Shown here piece after piece: positions 25,559 through 36,460 of a DNA stretch of 64,000 nucleotides; the first letter of the stretch is position 1, and the number at the start of each line of letters is the position of its first letter. The DNA lies in assembly GCF_026967925.1 (NCBI RefSeq), contig NZ_JAPVBI010000003.1, positions 437,070 through 501,069 on the forward strand, written 5' to 3'. Made by a program: the position numbers and the translations under genes. The stretch comes from Modestobacter sp. VKM Ac-2985 (GTDB taxonomy: Bacteria; Actinomycetota; Actinomycetes; Mycobacteriales; Geodermatophilaceae). Below the pieces are notes generated by a model. That model was not told the origin of the DNA and did no database searches. It worked only from the letters and a program-made list of their open reading frames with translations.

Positions 25559-26757
25559 CTGAGCTCCCTCAACCGCTGGGCCGCCTCGGCCAGCACCTCA
25601 TCCCGCTTGCAGAACGCGAACCGCACCAGGTGCCGCCCCAGCTCCGCGTGCTCCGGTGAGTAGAAGACCACGGTCGGGACGGCGACCACCCCGGCGCGCC
25701 CGGGCAGCGACCGGCAGAACGCGACGCCGTCGCCGTCGGGCTGCCGCGGGCGGACGTCGACGGTGGCGAAGTAGGTGGCCTCCGGGCTCACCACCGGCAG
25801 CCCTGCGTCGGCCAGCCCGGCCACCAGGAGGTCGCGGCGGCGCTGCAGGTCGGCGGCGACGCGGGTGAAGTACTCGTCGGGCAACCGCAGCCCCGCGGCG
25901 ATCGCCGGCTGGAACGGGCCGCCGTTGACGAAGGTGAGGTACTGCTTCGCGGTGCGGGCCGCCGCCACCAGGGGCGCCGGGCCGCAGACCCAGCCGGTCT
26001 TCCAGCCGGTGGTGTTGAACGTCTTGCCGCCGCTGCTGACCACCAGGGTGCGCTCGGCCATGCCGGGCAGGGTGGCGATCGAGACGTGCTCGGCGCCGGC
26101 GAAGACCAGGTGCTCGTAGACCTCGTCGGTGAGCACCGTCAGGTCCGCGGCGCCGGCCACCTCGGCCAGCACCGCCAGTTCGGCGCGGGTGAACACCTTG
26201 CCGGTCGGGTTGTGCGGGGTGTTGAGCAGCAGCAGCCGCGCCCGCGGGGTGACCGCGGCGCGCAGCTCGGCCTCGTCGAAGGTCCAGGGGCCCGTGGCGA
26301 CCTCGCCGGCGACCGAGGACGGCGGGCGGAGCGGCACCGGGCGCAGCACCCCGCCGGCCATCGCCACCGCCGCGGCGTAGCTGTCGTACATCGGCTCGAA
26401 CAGCACCACCTCGTCGCCGGGCTCGAGCAGCCCGAGCAGTGCGGCGGTCAGCGCCTCGGTCGCCCCGGCGGTGACCAGCACCTCGTCGACCGGGTCGTAG
26501 GTCAGGCCGCGGAACCGCTGCTGGTGCTCGGCGATCGCGGCCCGCAGGTCGGGCTGGCCGGGGCCCGGCGGGTACTGGTCGTGCGCGGTGCCGATCGCGG
26601 CCCGAGCGACGTCGAGCACCTCGGCCGGGCCCGGCTCGTCCGGGAAGCCCTGGCCCAGGTTGATCGCGCCGGTGGCGACGGCCAGCGCGCTCATCTCGGC
26701 GAAGACCGTCGTCCCGAAGCCCTGCAGCCGGGAGGCGAGGTGCGGTGTCCGGGTCAC
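25555..26757 (-). CDS. Class I/II PLP aminotransferase (glutamine transaminase K / YbdL-like)
   Basis: 400 residues. The PLP lysine is K245 in SSGGKTFNTTGWKTGW. NTPHNPTGKVFTRAEL and DEVYEHLVF are the classical fold-type I segments, and INLGQGFPDEPGP is typical of the methionine/kynurenine/glutamine transaminase branch. The next gene is an omega-amidase, so glutamine or methionine is the likely amino donor. The GTG start has CAGGAT 6 nt upstream and no ribosome site, so it looks leaderless. Confidence 0.88.
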   Translation of the reverse strand: MTRTPHLASRLQGFGTTVFAEMSALAVATGAINLGQGFPDEPGPAEVLDVARAAIGTAHDQYPPGPGQPDLRAAIAEHQQRFRGLTYDPVDEVLVTAGATEALTAALLGLLEPGDEVVLFEPMYDSYAAAVAMAGGVLRPVPLRPPSSVAGEVATGPWTFDEAELRAAVTPRARLLLLNTPHNPTGKVFTRAELAVLAEVAGAADLTVLTDEVYEHLVFAGAEHVSIATLPGMAERTLVVSSGGKTFNTTGWKTGWVCGPAPLVAAARTAKQYLTFVNGGPFQPAIAAGLRLPDEYFTRVAADLQRRRDLLVAGLADAGLPVVSPEATYFATVDVRPRQPDGDGVAFCRSLPGRAGVVAVPTVVFYSPEHAELGRHLVRFAFCKRDEVLAEAAQRLRELR

Positions 26758-26763
26758 CGGCTC

Positions 26764-26769
26764 ATCCTG
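26764..26769 (-). promoter_or_regulatory. Probable -10 box, leaderless aminotransferase gene
   Basis: CAGGAT on the minus strand ends 6 nt before the GTG at 26757. It is the same hexamer and spacing as upstream of the GH3 gene (36409-36414). It departs from TANNNT at the first base. Confidence 0.4.
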
Positions 26770-26775
26770 CCGTGC

Positions 26776-27642
26776 TCACCCTGTTGGGGCGTCCGTCCGC
26801 CGCAGCACCTCGGCCAGCGGGGTGGCCGGGCGGCCCAGCAGGTCGGGGACGTCGCTGCTGACCGTGGCCATCTCGCCCGCCGCGATCGCGGTGTACGTGG
26901 AGACCCAGGCGTCCACCAGCCACTCGGGTGCCTCGAACTGGGCCCGGGAGGCGTGGGCCTCCGCCACGGTCTCCTGGTGGTGGCGCACCGGCCGGCCGGT
27001 GACGGAGGTGATCGTCTCGGCGATCTCGTCGAGGGTCAGCGCCGCCGGTCCGGTGAGGTGGTAGACCGCCCCGGCGTGCGGCACCGGGTCCTGCAGCACG
27101 AGGGCGGCGACGGCGGCGATGTCGTCCAGCGCCACCACCGACGCCCGGCCGTCATCGGCGGGTCCGCGGATCACGCCGTCCGCACCGACCATCCCCGGCA
27201 TGTCCTCGGCGTAGAGCCCGTCCCGCAGGAACGTCGTGACCAGCCCCAGGGACCGGGCGTGCTCCTCGGTGGCCCAGTGGTCGCGGGCCAGCAGGAAGGT
27301 CGCGTCCGGCGCGGCGCCGAGGAAGGAGAGGTAGACCAGGTGACCGACCCCGGCGTCGGCCGCCGCGTCGAGGAAGCTGCGGTGCTGCTCGACCCGGTCG
27401 GCGGACTCGCTGCCGGAGACCATGAAGACCGTGCCGACGCCGGCCAGCGCCTCGCGGACGGCCGCCCGGTCGCCGTAGGGCGCGGTCGCGACGGTGCTGC
27501 CGGGCAGCTGCGGCGCACGGGCCGGGTCGCGGACCAGCAGGCGCTGGCTCACCTCGGCGTCGGCGAGCAGCCGGGCGACCCGGCCGCCGAGCCGTCCGGT
27601 CGACCCGGTCACGGCGAGGGGCGGGAGCTGAGGATCGGTCAC
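26776..27642 (-). CDS. NmrA/QorB-like NAD(P)-binding protein
   Basis: 288 residues of the atypical short-chain dehydrogenase type: a Rossmann motif LAVTGSTGRLGGRVARLL, then VFMVSGSESADRVEQHRSF and LVYLSFLGA, without a YxxxK pair. Such proteins act as NADP sensors or NADPH-quinone reductases. I chose GTG 27642 because GAGGAT ends 6 nt before it as in other leaderless genes here. A GTG eight codons upstream (27666) is an alternative. Confidence 0.8.
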   Translation of the reverse strand: MTDPQLPPLAVTGSTGRLGGRVARLLADAEVSQRLLVRDPARAPQLPGSTVATAPYGDRAAVREALAGVGTVFMVSGSESADRVEQHRSFLDAAADAGVGHLVYLSFLGAAPDATFLLARDHWATEEHARSLGLVTTFLRDGLYAEDMPGMVGADGVIRGPADDGRASVVALDDIAAVAALVLQDPVPHAGAVYHLTGPAALTLDEIAETITSVTGRPVRHHQETVAEAHASRAQFEAPEWLVDAWVSTYTAIAAGEMATVSSDVPDLLGRPATPLAEVLRRTDAPTG

Positions 27643-27648
27643 CAACCG

Positions 27649-27654
27649 ATCCTC
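27649..27654 (-). promoter_or_regulatory. Probable -10 box, leaderless NmrA-like gene
   Basis: GAGGAT on the minus strand lies 6 nt upstream of the GTG at 27642. It is a weak match to TANNNT, but the spacing fits the other leaderless starts in this window. Confidence 0.35.
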
Positions 27655-27697
27655 GCCGAGCGCCACCGATGCCGCTCGCTCTGGGGAAGGAGCGTCC

Positions 27698-29479
27698 TCA
27701 GCCGCCGGTGCCGCGCCAGCGACGGCGGAGCGTGTGCGCGGCCGCCTTGGGCCGACGGTCCCGGGTGAAGACGCCCTTCCGGTTCCCGTCGACCCGGCTG
27801 GTGCCCGGGCCGGTGGCGAAGTCGGCGAAGTTCCAGACGTGCTCGCCGATGACGGCGTCGATCCGGTCGAACACCCGGTGGTACATCTCCAGGAACTCGA
27901 CCTGGTACTCCTCGCTCCACGGCATCGGGGTGACCTGGTGCAGGCCGGCGATCGTGTCGGCGCCGTACTCGGTGACGATGATCGGCTTGCCCTCGGTCGC
28001 CCAGCCGGTCAGCTCGGCCTCCAGCGCCTCCTCGGCCGCGACCAGGTCCCCGGCGTGCCGGTACCAGCCGTAGTAGCGGTTGAGCATGACCACGTCGGCG
28101 TAACGGTGCAGCCGGTCCTTGCCGTACGCGGAGAACATCATGTTGGCGAAGCCCACCGGCCGGGTCGGGTCCAGCTCCCGGGTCAGGTCGAACAGCGGCT
28201 CGAAGTACGCGCAGGCCTCGTCGGTGTCGGACTCCGGTTCGTTGGCGATGCTCCAGAGGACGACGCTCGGGTGGTTGCGGTCGCGGGCCACCAGCTCCCG
28301 GATCGCCTGGGCGTGGGCGGCGTGGCCGGCCTCGCCGATCGTCTCCGCGGAGAAGGTGGGCACCTTGGGACGGCCGAGCGCGAACGCGGCCAGGGTCATG
28401 TTCTGCCCGACCGCCGCGGTCTCGTCGATGACCACGATCCCGTGCCGGTCGGCGAAGTCGAGCACCTCCTCGGCGTACGGGTAGTGCGCCGTGCGGAAGC
28501 TGTTGGCGCCGATCCACCGCATCAGCGCGGCGTCGTGCACCAGGAAGACGTCGTCGTGGCCCTTGCCGCGCACCGGCAGGTCCTCGTGCTTGCCGAACCC
28601 GGTGAAGGAGAACGGCTCGCCGTTGATCAGGAACTGCTGGCCCCGGACCTCCACGGTGCGCACGCCGACGGGCAGCACGTAGCTGTCCACCACGTCGGGC
28701 CCGTCAACCAGGGCGAGCTCCAGGTCGTACAGGTAGCCCTCGCCCGGTCGCCACGGGTGCACGCCGGCCACCTGCAGGACGCCGTCGGCGCCCTCGGCGG
28801 TGGCCACCTCGATGCCCTCGGCGTCCCGCAGGACCGCCCGGACGCCGAGCCCGTCGGCGTCCATCGCGCCGACCCGGTACCCCACCGTGCCGGCGTCCCC
28901 GGCCAGGCCGGTGACCACGGTGACGTCGTCCAGGTGGGCGTGCGGAGTGCAGTGCAACCAGACCGAGCGGTGCAACCCGGCGTAGTTGAAGAAGTCGTGG
29001 AAGTAGACCTGCGTGCGTCCCCGCGGGGTGTCCTCGACCTCGCCCGGTGGCACCGACTCCCAGGTGAGCTCGTTGTTGACGACCACGGTCACCCGGGCCG
29101 GCTCCCCGGGGCGGACATGCGCGGTGACGTCGGCCTCGAAGGGGGTGTAGCCGCCCTCGTGCCGGGCGACCTCCACGTCGTCCACCCAGACGACGGCCCG
29201 GTGGGTGGCCGCGTCGAACCGGAGGACGACGCGCTGCCCGGCCCAGCCCCGCGGTACCCGGACGGTGGTCTGGTACCAGGCGTCACCGACGTGGTCGCGC
29301 ACCGTCGCGTCGGCGAACACGTCGTTGTAGCTGGCCGGTACCGGCACCTCGCGGGTCTCCTGCAGCCGCCCGCGCCACCAGCCGGCCTGCCGCCCGACGC
29401 CGTCCGGGTCGAGGCGGAACTGCCAGAGCCCGTCCAGGCTCTTCCGCTCACGGGTGGGGCTGTCCTGGGGGCGGAGCAT
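27698..29479 (-). CDS. uidA: Beta-glucuronidase, glycoside hydrolase family 2
   Basis: 593 residues, the E. coli UidA length. The jelly-roll sugar-binding domain starts with LDGLWQFRLDPDGVGRQAGW, and the immunoglobulin-like and TIM-barrel domains follow. The acid/base is E414 in SIANEPES and the nucleophile E504 in VTEYGADT. TGFGKHEDLPVRGKG and the C-terminal NFADFATGPGTSRVDGNRKG are glucuronidase hallmarks. No signal peptide is present, so the enzyme is intracellular. The ATG at 29479 starts the recognisable protein; the open frame upstream to 30118 is antisense to the TetR region. A decayed LacI gene faces it. Confidence 0.92.
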   Translation of the reverse strand: MLRPQDSPTRERKSLDGLWQFRLDPDGVGRQAGWWRGRLQETREVPVPASYNDVFADATVRDHVGDAWYQTTVRVPRGWAGQRVVLRFDAATHRAVVWVDDVEVARHEGGYTPFEADVTAHVRPGEPARVTVVVNNELTWESVPPGEVEDTPRGRTQVYFHDFFNYAGLHRSVWLHCTPHAHLDDVTVVTGLAGDAGTVGYRVGAMDADGLGVRAVLRDAEGIEVATAEGADGVLQVAGVHPWRPGEGYLYDLELALVDGPDVVDSYVLPVGVRTVEVRGQQFLINGEPFSFTGFGKHEDLPVRGKGHDDVFLVHDAALMRWIGANSFRTAHYPYAEEVLDFADRHGIVVIDETAAVGQNMTLAAFALGRPKVPTFSAETIGEAGHAAHAQAIRELVARDRNHPSVVLWSIANEPESDTDEACAYFEPLFDLTRELDPTRPVGFANMMFSAYGKDRLHRYADVVMLNRYYGWYRHAGDLVAAEEALEAELTGWATEGKPIIVTEYGADTIAGLHQVTPMPWSEEYQVEFLEMYHRVFDRIDAVIGEHVWNFADFATGPGTSRVDGNRKGVFTRDRRPKAAAHTLRRRWRGTGG

Positions 29480-29539
29480 GCCTGCGAGTAGGTCACAGCG
29501 GGGCGGGTGGAGCAATCCGTTGCCGCGGGTTGTCGCGCG

Positions 29540-29863
29540 GTGAGCACACCCGGTGCCGTGGACGAGGAGCGAGAGGCCGGGGCGACGATCTACGACGTCG
29601 CGCGGGCGGCCGAGGTCGTGGCGTCCACGGTCTCCTGCACGTTCTCCCGCCCGGGGCTCGTCAACGCGGACACCGCCGAGCGCGTCCGGCAGGTCGCCGA
29701 GGAGCTCGGCTACCGGACCACCCCGCAGGCCCGTGCCCTGGCGACCACCGGACCGGAATGTCGCCGGACGACTGCCGGCCGCCGCGGTGGCGGTGCTCGC
29801 CGGCTGGGTGGCCCACGTACGGGGCTCCTCGCCCCTCCGGGACGCCCCGGGCCGACGAGCTGA
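29540..29863 (+). pseudogene. Truncated LacI-family regulator remnant
   Basis: The first 70 residues from a GTG at 29540 give a good LacI DNA-binding domain: ATIYDVARAAEVVASTVSCTFS then a hinge-like VRQVAEELGYRTTPQARALA. Homology stops near 29750. The remaining 37 codons are low-complexity Arg/Gly and end in a stop, and no frame afterwards restores a sugar-binding domain. The recognition helix also reads VASTVSCTFS where VSxxTVSRVLN is usual, so even the DNA-binding part is drifting. It faces uidA and was probably its repressor. Nothing else is visible between 29864 and 29931. Confidence 0.6.
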
Positions 29864-29931
29864 CGGCGCTGGCCGAGGGCACGCCCGCCGATGCCGTCCC
29901 CCGACGGCGCATCGTTCATCGAGCGCATGTT

Positions 29932-29944
29932 TGCAGTCTCTGCA
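29932..29944. promoter_or_regulatory. Palindromic operator candidate before the TetR gene
   Basis: TGCAG-TCT-CTGCA is a perfect dyad 22 nt before the TetR start, next to a possible -10 box TATTTT at 29945-29950. The location suits TetR autorepression with control of the downstream exporter. Confidence 0.55.
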
Positions 29945-29966
29945 TATTTTCTGGCATGCTGCCGCC

Positions 29967-32274
<2,308 letters not shown>

Positions 32275-32277
32275 CGG

Positions 32278-32308
32278 ACGGCGCCCGGGACCATCGCCCG
32301 GGCGCCGT
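32278..32308. terminator. Bidirectional hairpin terminator
   Basis: A perfect 12-bp stem (ACGGCGCCCGGG with CCCGGGCGCCGT) and a 7-nt loop sit between the convergent ends of the MFS gene and the alcohol dehydrogenase gene, 3 nt after one stop and 4 nt before the other. Confidence 0.8.
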
Positions 32309-32312
32309 CCCG

Positions 32313-33329
32313 TCAGGGCGTCAGCAGCGCCTTGACCGCGCGCCGCTCGTCCATCGCGCGGTAGCCCTCGGCGGCCTGGTCCAGCGGCAGGGTCAGGTCG
32401 AACACCCGGCCCGGGTCGATCGCCCCGGACCACACCCGGTCGATGAGGTCGGGCAGGAAGCGGCGCACCGGGGCGGGGCCGCCGTGCAGCCGCACCATCG
32501 TGGAGAACAGCTGCCGTCCGGTGATCTCCACGCCGTGCGGGACGCCGACGAACCCGACGCCGCCACCGGGTCGGGTGGAACGGATGGCCTGGTCCATCGA
32601 CTCGCCGGTGCCCACGCACTCCAGGACGGCGTCGGCCCCCACCCCGTCGGTGAGGTCCCGGATCCGCGCCACCCCCTCGTCGCCGCGCTCGGTCACGATG
32701 TCGGTGGCACCGAACCCGGTGGCCAGCCGCTGCCGCGGTTCGTGCCGGCTCATGGCGATGATCCGCTCGGCCCCCAGCTGGGCGGCCGACAGCACGCCGA
32801 GCAGTCCGACGGCGCCGTCCCCCACCACCGCGACGGTCATCCCCGGCTGCACCCCGGCGGCGACGGCGGCGAACCAACCGGTGGCCATGACGTCGGAGAG
32901 GGTGAGCAGGCTGGGCAGCAGCTCCGCCGACGGCACCTCGGGCGTCGCGACCAGCGTGCCGTCGGCGTGCGGCACGCGCAGCAGCTCGGCCTGGGCGCCG
33001 GTGATGCCCACCCGGTGCGCGCACGCACTCTGGTACCCGGCCCGGCAGTGCGGGCAGGTCCCGTCCGAGGCGATGAACGGCACGATGACGAACTGGCCGG
33101 GGCGGACCGTCGTGACGTCGTCCCCGACCGCCTCGACGACCCCGACGTACTCGTGGCCGATCGGCGTCGGCTCGGTGACCTCGTTGATGCCGCGGTAGGG
33201 CCACAGGTCCGAGCCGCACACGCAGGTGGCGGAGGCCCGGACCACGGCGTCGGTGGGCTCCACGACCCGCGGGTCCTCGAGCTGCTCGACGCGGACGTCA
33301 CCGGGGGCGTGCAGGACTGCTCCGCGCAT
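32313..33329 (-). CDS. Zinc-dependent alcohol dehydrogenase family protein
   Basis: 338-residue medium-chain dehydrogenase. Catalytic-zinc residues are in CVCGSDLW and GHEYVGVVE, structural-zinc cysteines in GTCPHCRAGYQSAC (three Cys visible), and the nucleotide motif is VAVVGDGAVGLLGVL. It belongs to the branch acting on small alcohols, sugars or threonine-like substrates; the substrate is unknown. It is last in the minus-strand run DUF1349-GH3-SGNH-ADH with a 74-bp gap before it, so it may have its own promoter. Confidence 0.88.
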   Translation of the reverse strand: MRGAVLHAPGDVRVEQLEDPRVVEPTDAVVRASATCVCGSDLWPYRGINEVTEPTPIGHEYVGVVEAVGDDVTTVRPGQFVIVPFIASDGTCPHCRAGYQSACAHRVGITGAQAELLRVPHADGTLVATPEVPSAELLPSLLTLSDVMATGWFAAVAAGVQPGMTVAVVGDGAVGLLGVLSAAQLGAERIIAMSRHEPRQRLATGFGATDIVTERGDEGVARIRDLTDGVGADAVLECVGTGESMDQAIRSTRPGGGVGFVGVPHGVEITGRQLFSTMVRLHGGPAPVRRFLPDLIDRVWSGAIDPGRVFDLTLPLDQAAEGYRAMDERRAVKALLTP

Positions 33330-33403
33330 GGGGGCGGTGTTCCTCTCGGACTGCGGGGCTTGGACCCGCTCTCCTTGCCCGTCCCCGCAGCGACGAACCG
33401 CCC

Positions 33404-34180
33404 TCAGCCCACGCGGTCGACCAGCAGATCGGCGACGGCGCGCATCCCTGCCGCGTTCGGGTGGTACGGGGCGACCCCGCCGCCCAGCAGGTCGCCGAAC
33501 ACCCAGCCGGTGACCCACGGCTCGGCCGAGCCGACGGCGTGGTCGCGGGAGGCGGCCGAGGCCGCCACCAGGTCGGCACCGGTGACGCGGGCGGCCGCCG
33601 CGGTCGCCGCCTCGAGCCGCCGGCCGACGTCGGCGCACAGCAGGCGGTGCTCCTCGCTCATCGGGAAGGCGGGGGTGGCCTGCTCCGGCACCACGGTGAG
33701 GTAGTCGACCAGCACGACCCTGGCCCGGGGCGCCCGCCGGCGGACCTCCCCGACCAGCCGGCCCAGCCGGTCCGGCAGGACCGCCAGCGCCGCGTGCACC
33801 GCGGCCGGGTCGATCGGGGTGCCGAAGAACGCCCGGGCCGGGAGCGGCGTGCCCTCCGGGTCAGCCTGGAAGGAGCAACGCAGCAGGGTGAGCAGGTACT
33901 CGACGTCGTTGCCGCCGACGGTCACGGTCACCACGTCGACGTCCGGGCCGACCGCCTCGACCTGCGGCGGCACGGCGCCACCGGCGAGCAGCGCCTGCGG
34001 CCGGGTGAGGACGTCGTCGATCGTCGCCCCGCCCGAGCTGACGTCGACCAGGTCGTACCCGAGCCGCTCGGCGGCCAGCTGCGCGTAGTTGCGGCCCGAC
34101 CGCGCGCACTCGGGTACCAGGATCGGGACGATGCCGGGGCCAGCGGCGAAGGAGCTGCCCAGGGCGACGTAGCGGGTCAC
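33404..34180 (-). CDS. SGNH/GDSL-family esterase
   Basis: 258 residues. Block I is YVALGSSFAAGPG (Ser nucleophile in GSS), GGATIDDV follows, block III is GGNDVEYL, and block V is PYHPNAAGM with the catalytic Asp-x-x-His pair altered to Tyr-His. The GTG start overlaps the GH3 stop as GTGA. No leader peptide is seen, so it is intracellular. Partnership with the beta-glucosidase suggests removal of acyl groups from sugars. Confidence 0.85.
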   Translation of the reverse strand: MTRYVALGSSFAAGPGIVPILVPECARSGRNYAQLAAERLGYDLVDVSSGGATIDDVLTRPQALLAGGAVPPQVEAVGPDVDVVTVTVGGNDVEYLLTLLRCSFQADPEGTPLPARAFFGTPIDPAAVHAALAVLPDRLGRLVGEVRRRAPRARVVLVDYLTVVPEQATPAFPMSEEHRLLCADVGRRLEAATAAAARVTGADLVAASAASRDHAVGSAEPWVTGWVFGDLLGGGVAPYHPNAAGMRAVADLLVDRVG

Positions 34181-36402
34181 CGGGCGGCCCGGGCCGCCGC
34201 CATGAGCCGCTCGAGCTCCGCGGCGGGGATCGCCCCACCGAAGTCCGCGACGAACCGGCGCATCGGCATCGAGCCGATCATCTGCAGCATCCCGGCGTGC
34301 ATCTCCGCGGCCCCCTCGGGCATCGTCGCCAGGAAGCCCTCCAGCAGCTGCGGGCCGGCGACCGGGTGCTCGAACCACTCGGCGACCGAGGACTGCAGGG
34401 TCAGCTCCCGCACGACGACGTCCCCGGCGAGGTCGATCGTCCGCTCGTCGACGATGTCGGTGGCGCTGCGGCCGATCTGCACGGTGTGCTCCCCCGGTGC
34501 GACGACCCAGGCGTGCTCCCGGACGTCCCAGTAGGCGAACGCCCGGCGGTCCAGCTCGAACGCCACCGTCGTGGACTCCCCCGCCGCCAGCGAGACCTTG
34601 GTGAAGGCGCGCAGCTCGCGGGCGGGCCGCCGCACCGGTCCGGCGGTGGTCGCGACGTAGACCTGCACGACGTGCCGGCCGGCCCGCGTGCCGGTGTTCG
34701 TCACCGTGAGGGTCACCGTGGCGGCGTCGTCGCCGACGGTCCGCACCTCCAGGCCGCTGGTCTCGAACGTCGTGTAGCTCAGCCCGTGGCCGAACGGGTA
34801 CCGCACCGGGCGGTCGACGGTGACGAACTGGCGGTAGCCGACCATCACGCCCTCGCCGTAGCGGACGTGGCCCTGCTCGCCGGGGAAGTCGAGGAAGCTG
34901 GGGGTGTCCGCGAGCCGCAGCGGGATGGTCTCGGCCAGCCGCCCCGACGGGTCGGCGGCACCGGTGAGCAGGTCGGCCAGCGCGCTGCCGCCGGCCTGGC
35001 CGAGCAGGAAGCCGGCGAGCACGGCGTCGACGTCGTCGTGCCAGCCCTCCAGGGACACCACGCCCCCGGAGGAGAGAACGACCACCGTGCGGGCGCTGAC
35101 CGCGGCCACCGCACGGATCAGCTCCACCTGGGCCGCGGGCAGGTCGAGGTGCGTGCGGTCGAAGCCCTCGGACTCGTCGCCCTCGGCCAGCCCGGCGAAC
35201 ACGACGGTGACGTCGGCGTCCCGGGCCAGGCCCACGGCCTCCGCCCGCAGCGCGGTGGTGTCGCCGGAGCCGTCGAGGGTGAAGCCCGGGGCGAACTCCA
35301 CGGCGTGCACGGCCTGCAACGCGGTGAGGGCGTCGTCGACGCGGGTGGCGTTGACGTGCGAGCTGCCGCCGCCCTGGAATCGCGGGGTGCGGGCGAACTC
35401 GCCGACCACGGCCACCCGCTGCCCGGGTGCCAGCGGCAGCGCACCGCCGTTCTTGAGCAGCACCGCGCAGCCGGCAGCGAGCTCGCGGGCCAGCGCGTGG
35501 TGGGCGTCGGCGTCGAACCCGTCGGTCGGCTCGGTCACGTACCCGGCCAGCGCCGCCACCCGGCGGACGCTGCGGTCGACGACGGCCTCGTCCAGCCGGC
35601 CGCTGCGCACGGCGTCCACGACCAGGGCGTTGCCGGCGCCGTGGTCACCGGGCATCTGCAGGTCCAGGCCCGCTTCGAGGGCGGCGACCCGGTCGTCGAC
35701 CGCGCCCCAGTCGGAGACGACGGCCCCGGTGAAGCCCCACTCCTCGCGCAGCACCTCGGTGAGCAGCCAGTGGTGCTGCGAGGCGTAGACCCCGTTCACC
35801 TTGTTGTAGGCGCACATCACCGTGGCCGGCTGGGCCTCGGTGACCACCCGCTCGAAGGCCGGCAGGTAGATCTCGCGCAGCGTGCGCTCGTCGACGTCCG
35901 CGCTGACCTGCATGCGCTGCGTCTCCTGGTTGTTGGCCGCGAAGTGCTTCACCGACGCGCCGACGCCCGCACCCTGCTGGCCGCGGACGTGCGCGGCGCC
36001 GAGCACCCCGGCCAGCAGCGGGTCCTCGGAGTAGTACTCGAAGTTGCGCCCGCACAGCGGCGACCGCTTGATGTTCACCCCCGGCCCGAGGACGACGGGC
36101 ACGCCGAGCGCACGGGCTTCGACCCCGATCGCCGCCCCGATCCGCTCCGCGGTCTCCGGGTCCCAGCTGGACCCCACGGCGACGGCCGGCGGGAAGCAGG
36201 TGGCCGGCACGCTCTCGAGGAGGCCGATCTGGTCGAGGTCGCCCACCTGCCGGCGCACGCCGTGCGGGCCGTCGGTGAGCACCACCGAGGCCAGCCCCGC
36301 CTCCTCCACCGGCGGGGTCGACCAGAAGTCCTGGCCGGACAGCAGCAGCGCCTTGCGCTCGAGGGGCAGGTCGGTGGGGTCGATCGGCGTGGTGGAGGTC
36401 AC
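34177..36402 (-). CDS. Glycoside hydrolase family 3 beta-glucosidase
   Basis: 741 residues: GH3 N-terminal barrel, alpha/beta sandwich and fibronectin-III-like C-terminal domain. The nucleophile is D231 in VVSDWGAVDD. KHFAANNQETQRM and the RFQGGGSSHVN segment are typical. The C-terminal helix bundle (FVADFGGAIPAAELERLM) is found in many bacterial GH3 beta-glucosidases. No signal peptide. The GTG start is preceded by CAGGAT at 6 nt. It is upstream of and coupled to the SGNH esterase. Confidence 0.92.
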   Translation of the reverse strand: MTSTTPIDPTDLPLERKALLLSGQDFWSTPPVEEAGLASVVLTDGPHGVRRQVGDLDQIGLLESVPATCFPPAVAVGSSWDPETAERIGAAIGVEARALGVPVVLGPGVNIKRSPLCGRNFEYYSEDPLLAGVLGAAHVRGQQGAGVGASVKHFAANNQETQRMQVSADVDERTLREIYLPAFERVVTEAQPATVMCAYNKVNGVYASQHHWLLTEVLREEWGFTGAVVSDWGAVDDRVAALEAGLDLQMPGDHGAGNALVVDAVRSGRLDEAVVDRSVRRVAALAGYVTEPTDGFDADAHHALARELAAGCAVLLKNGGALPLAPGQRVAVVGEFARTPRFQGGGSSHVNATRVDDALTALQAVHAVEFAPGFTLDGSGDTTALRAEAVGLARDADVTVVFAGLAEGDESEGFDRTHLDLPAAQVELIRAVAAVSARTVVVLSSGGVVSLEGWHDDVDAVLAGFLLGQAGGSALADLLTGAADPSGRLAETIPLRLADTPSFLDFPGEQGHVRYGEGVMVGYRQFVTVDRPVRYPFGHGLSYTTFETSGLEVRTVGDDAATVTLTVTNTGTRAGRHVVQVYVATTAGPVRRPARELRAFTKVSLAAGESTTVAFELDRRAFAYWDVREHAWVVAPGEHTVQIGRSATDIVDERTIDLAGDVVVRELTLQSSVAEWFEHPVAGPQLLEGFLATMPEGAAEMHAGMLQMIGSMPMRRFVADFGGAIPAAELERLMAAARAAR

Positions 36403-36408
36403 CCGACG

Positions 36409-36414
36409 ATCCTG
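36409..36414 (-). promoter_or_regulatory. Probable -10 box, leaderless GH3 gene
   Basis: CAGGAT on the minus strand ends 6 nt before the GTG at 36402, so GH3 may have its own start of transcription in the 58-bp gap after the DUF1349 gene. Confidence 0.4.
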
Positions 36415-36460
36415 CCGACCACAGGCTGGACATGTCGCCGTGGATGCCAACCAGTGGGAG

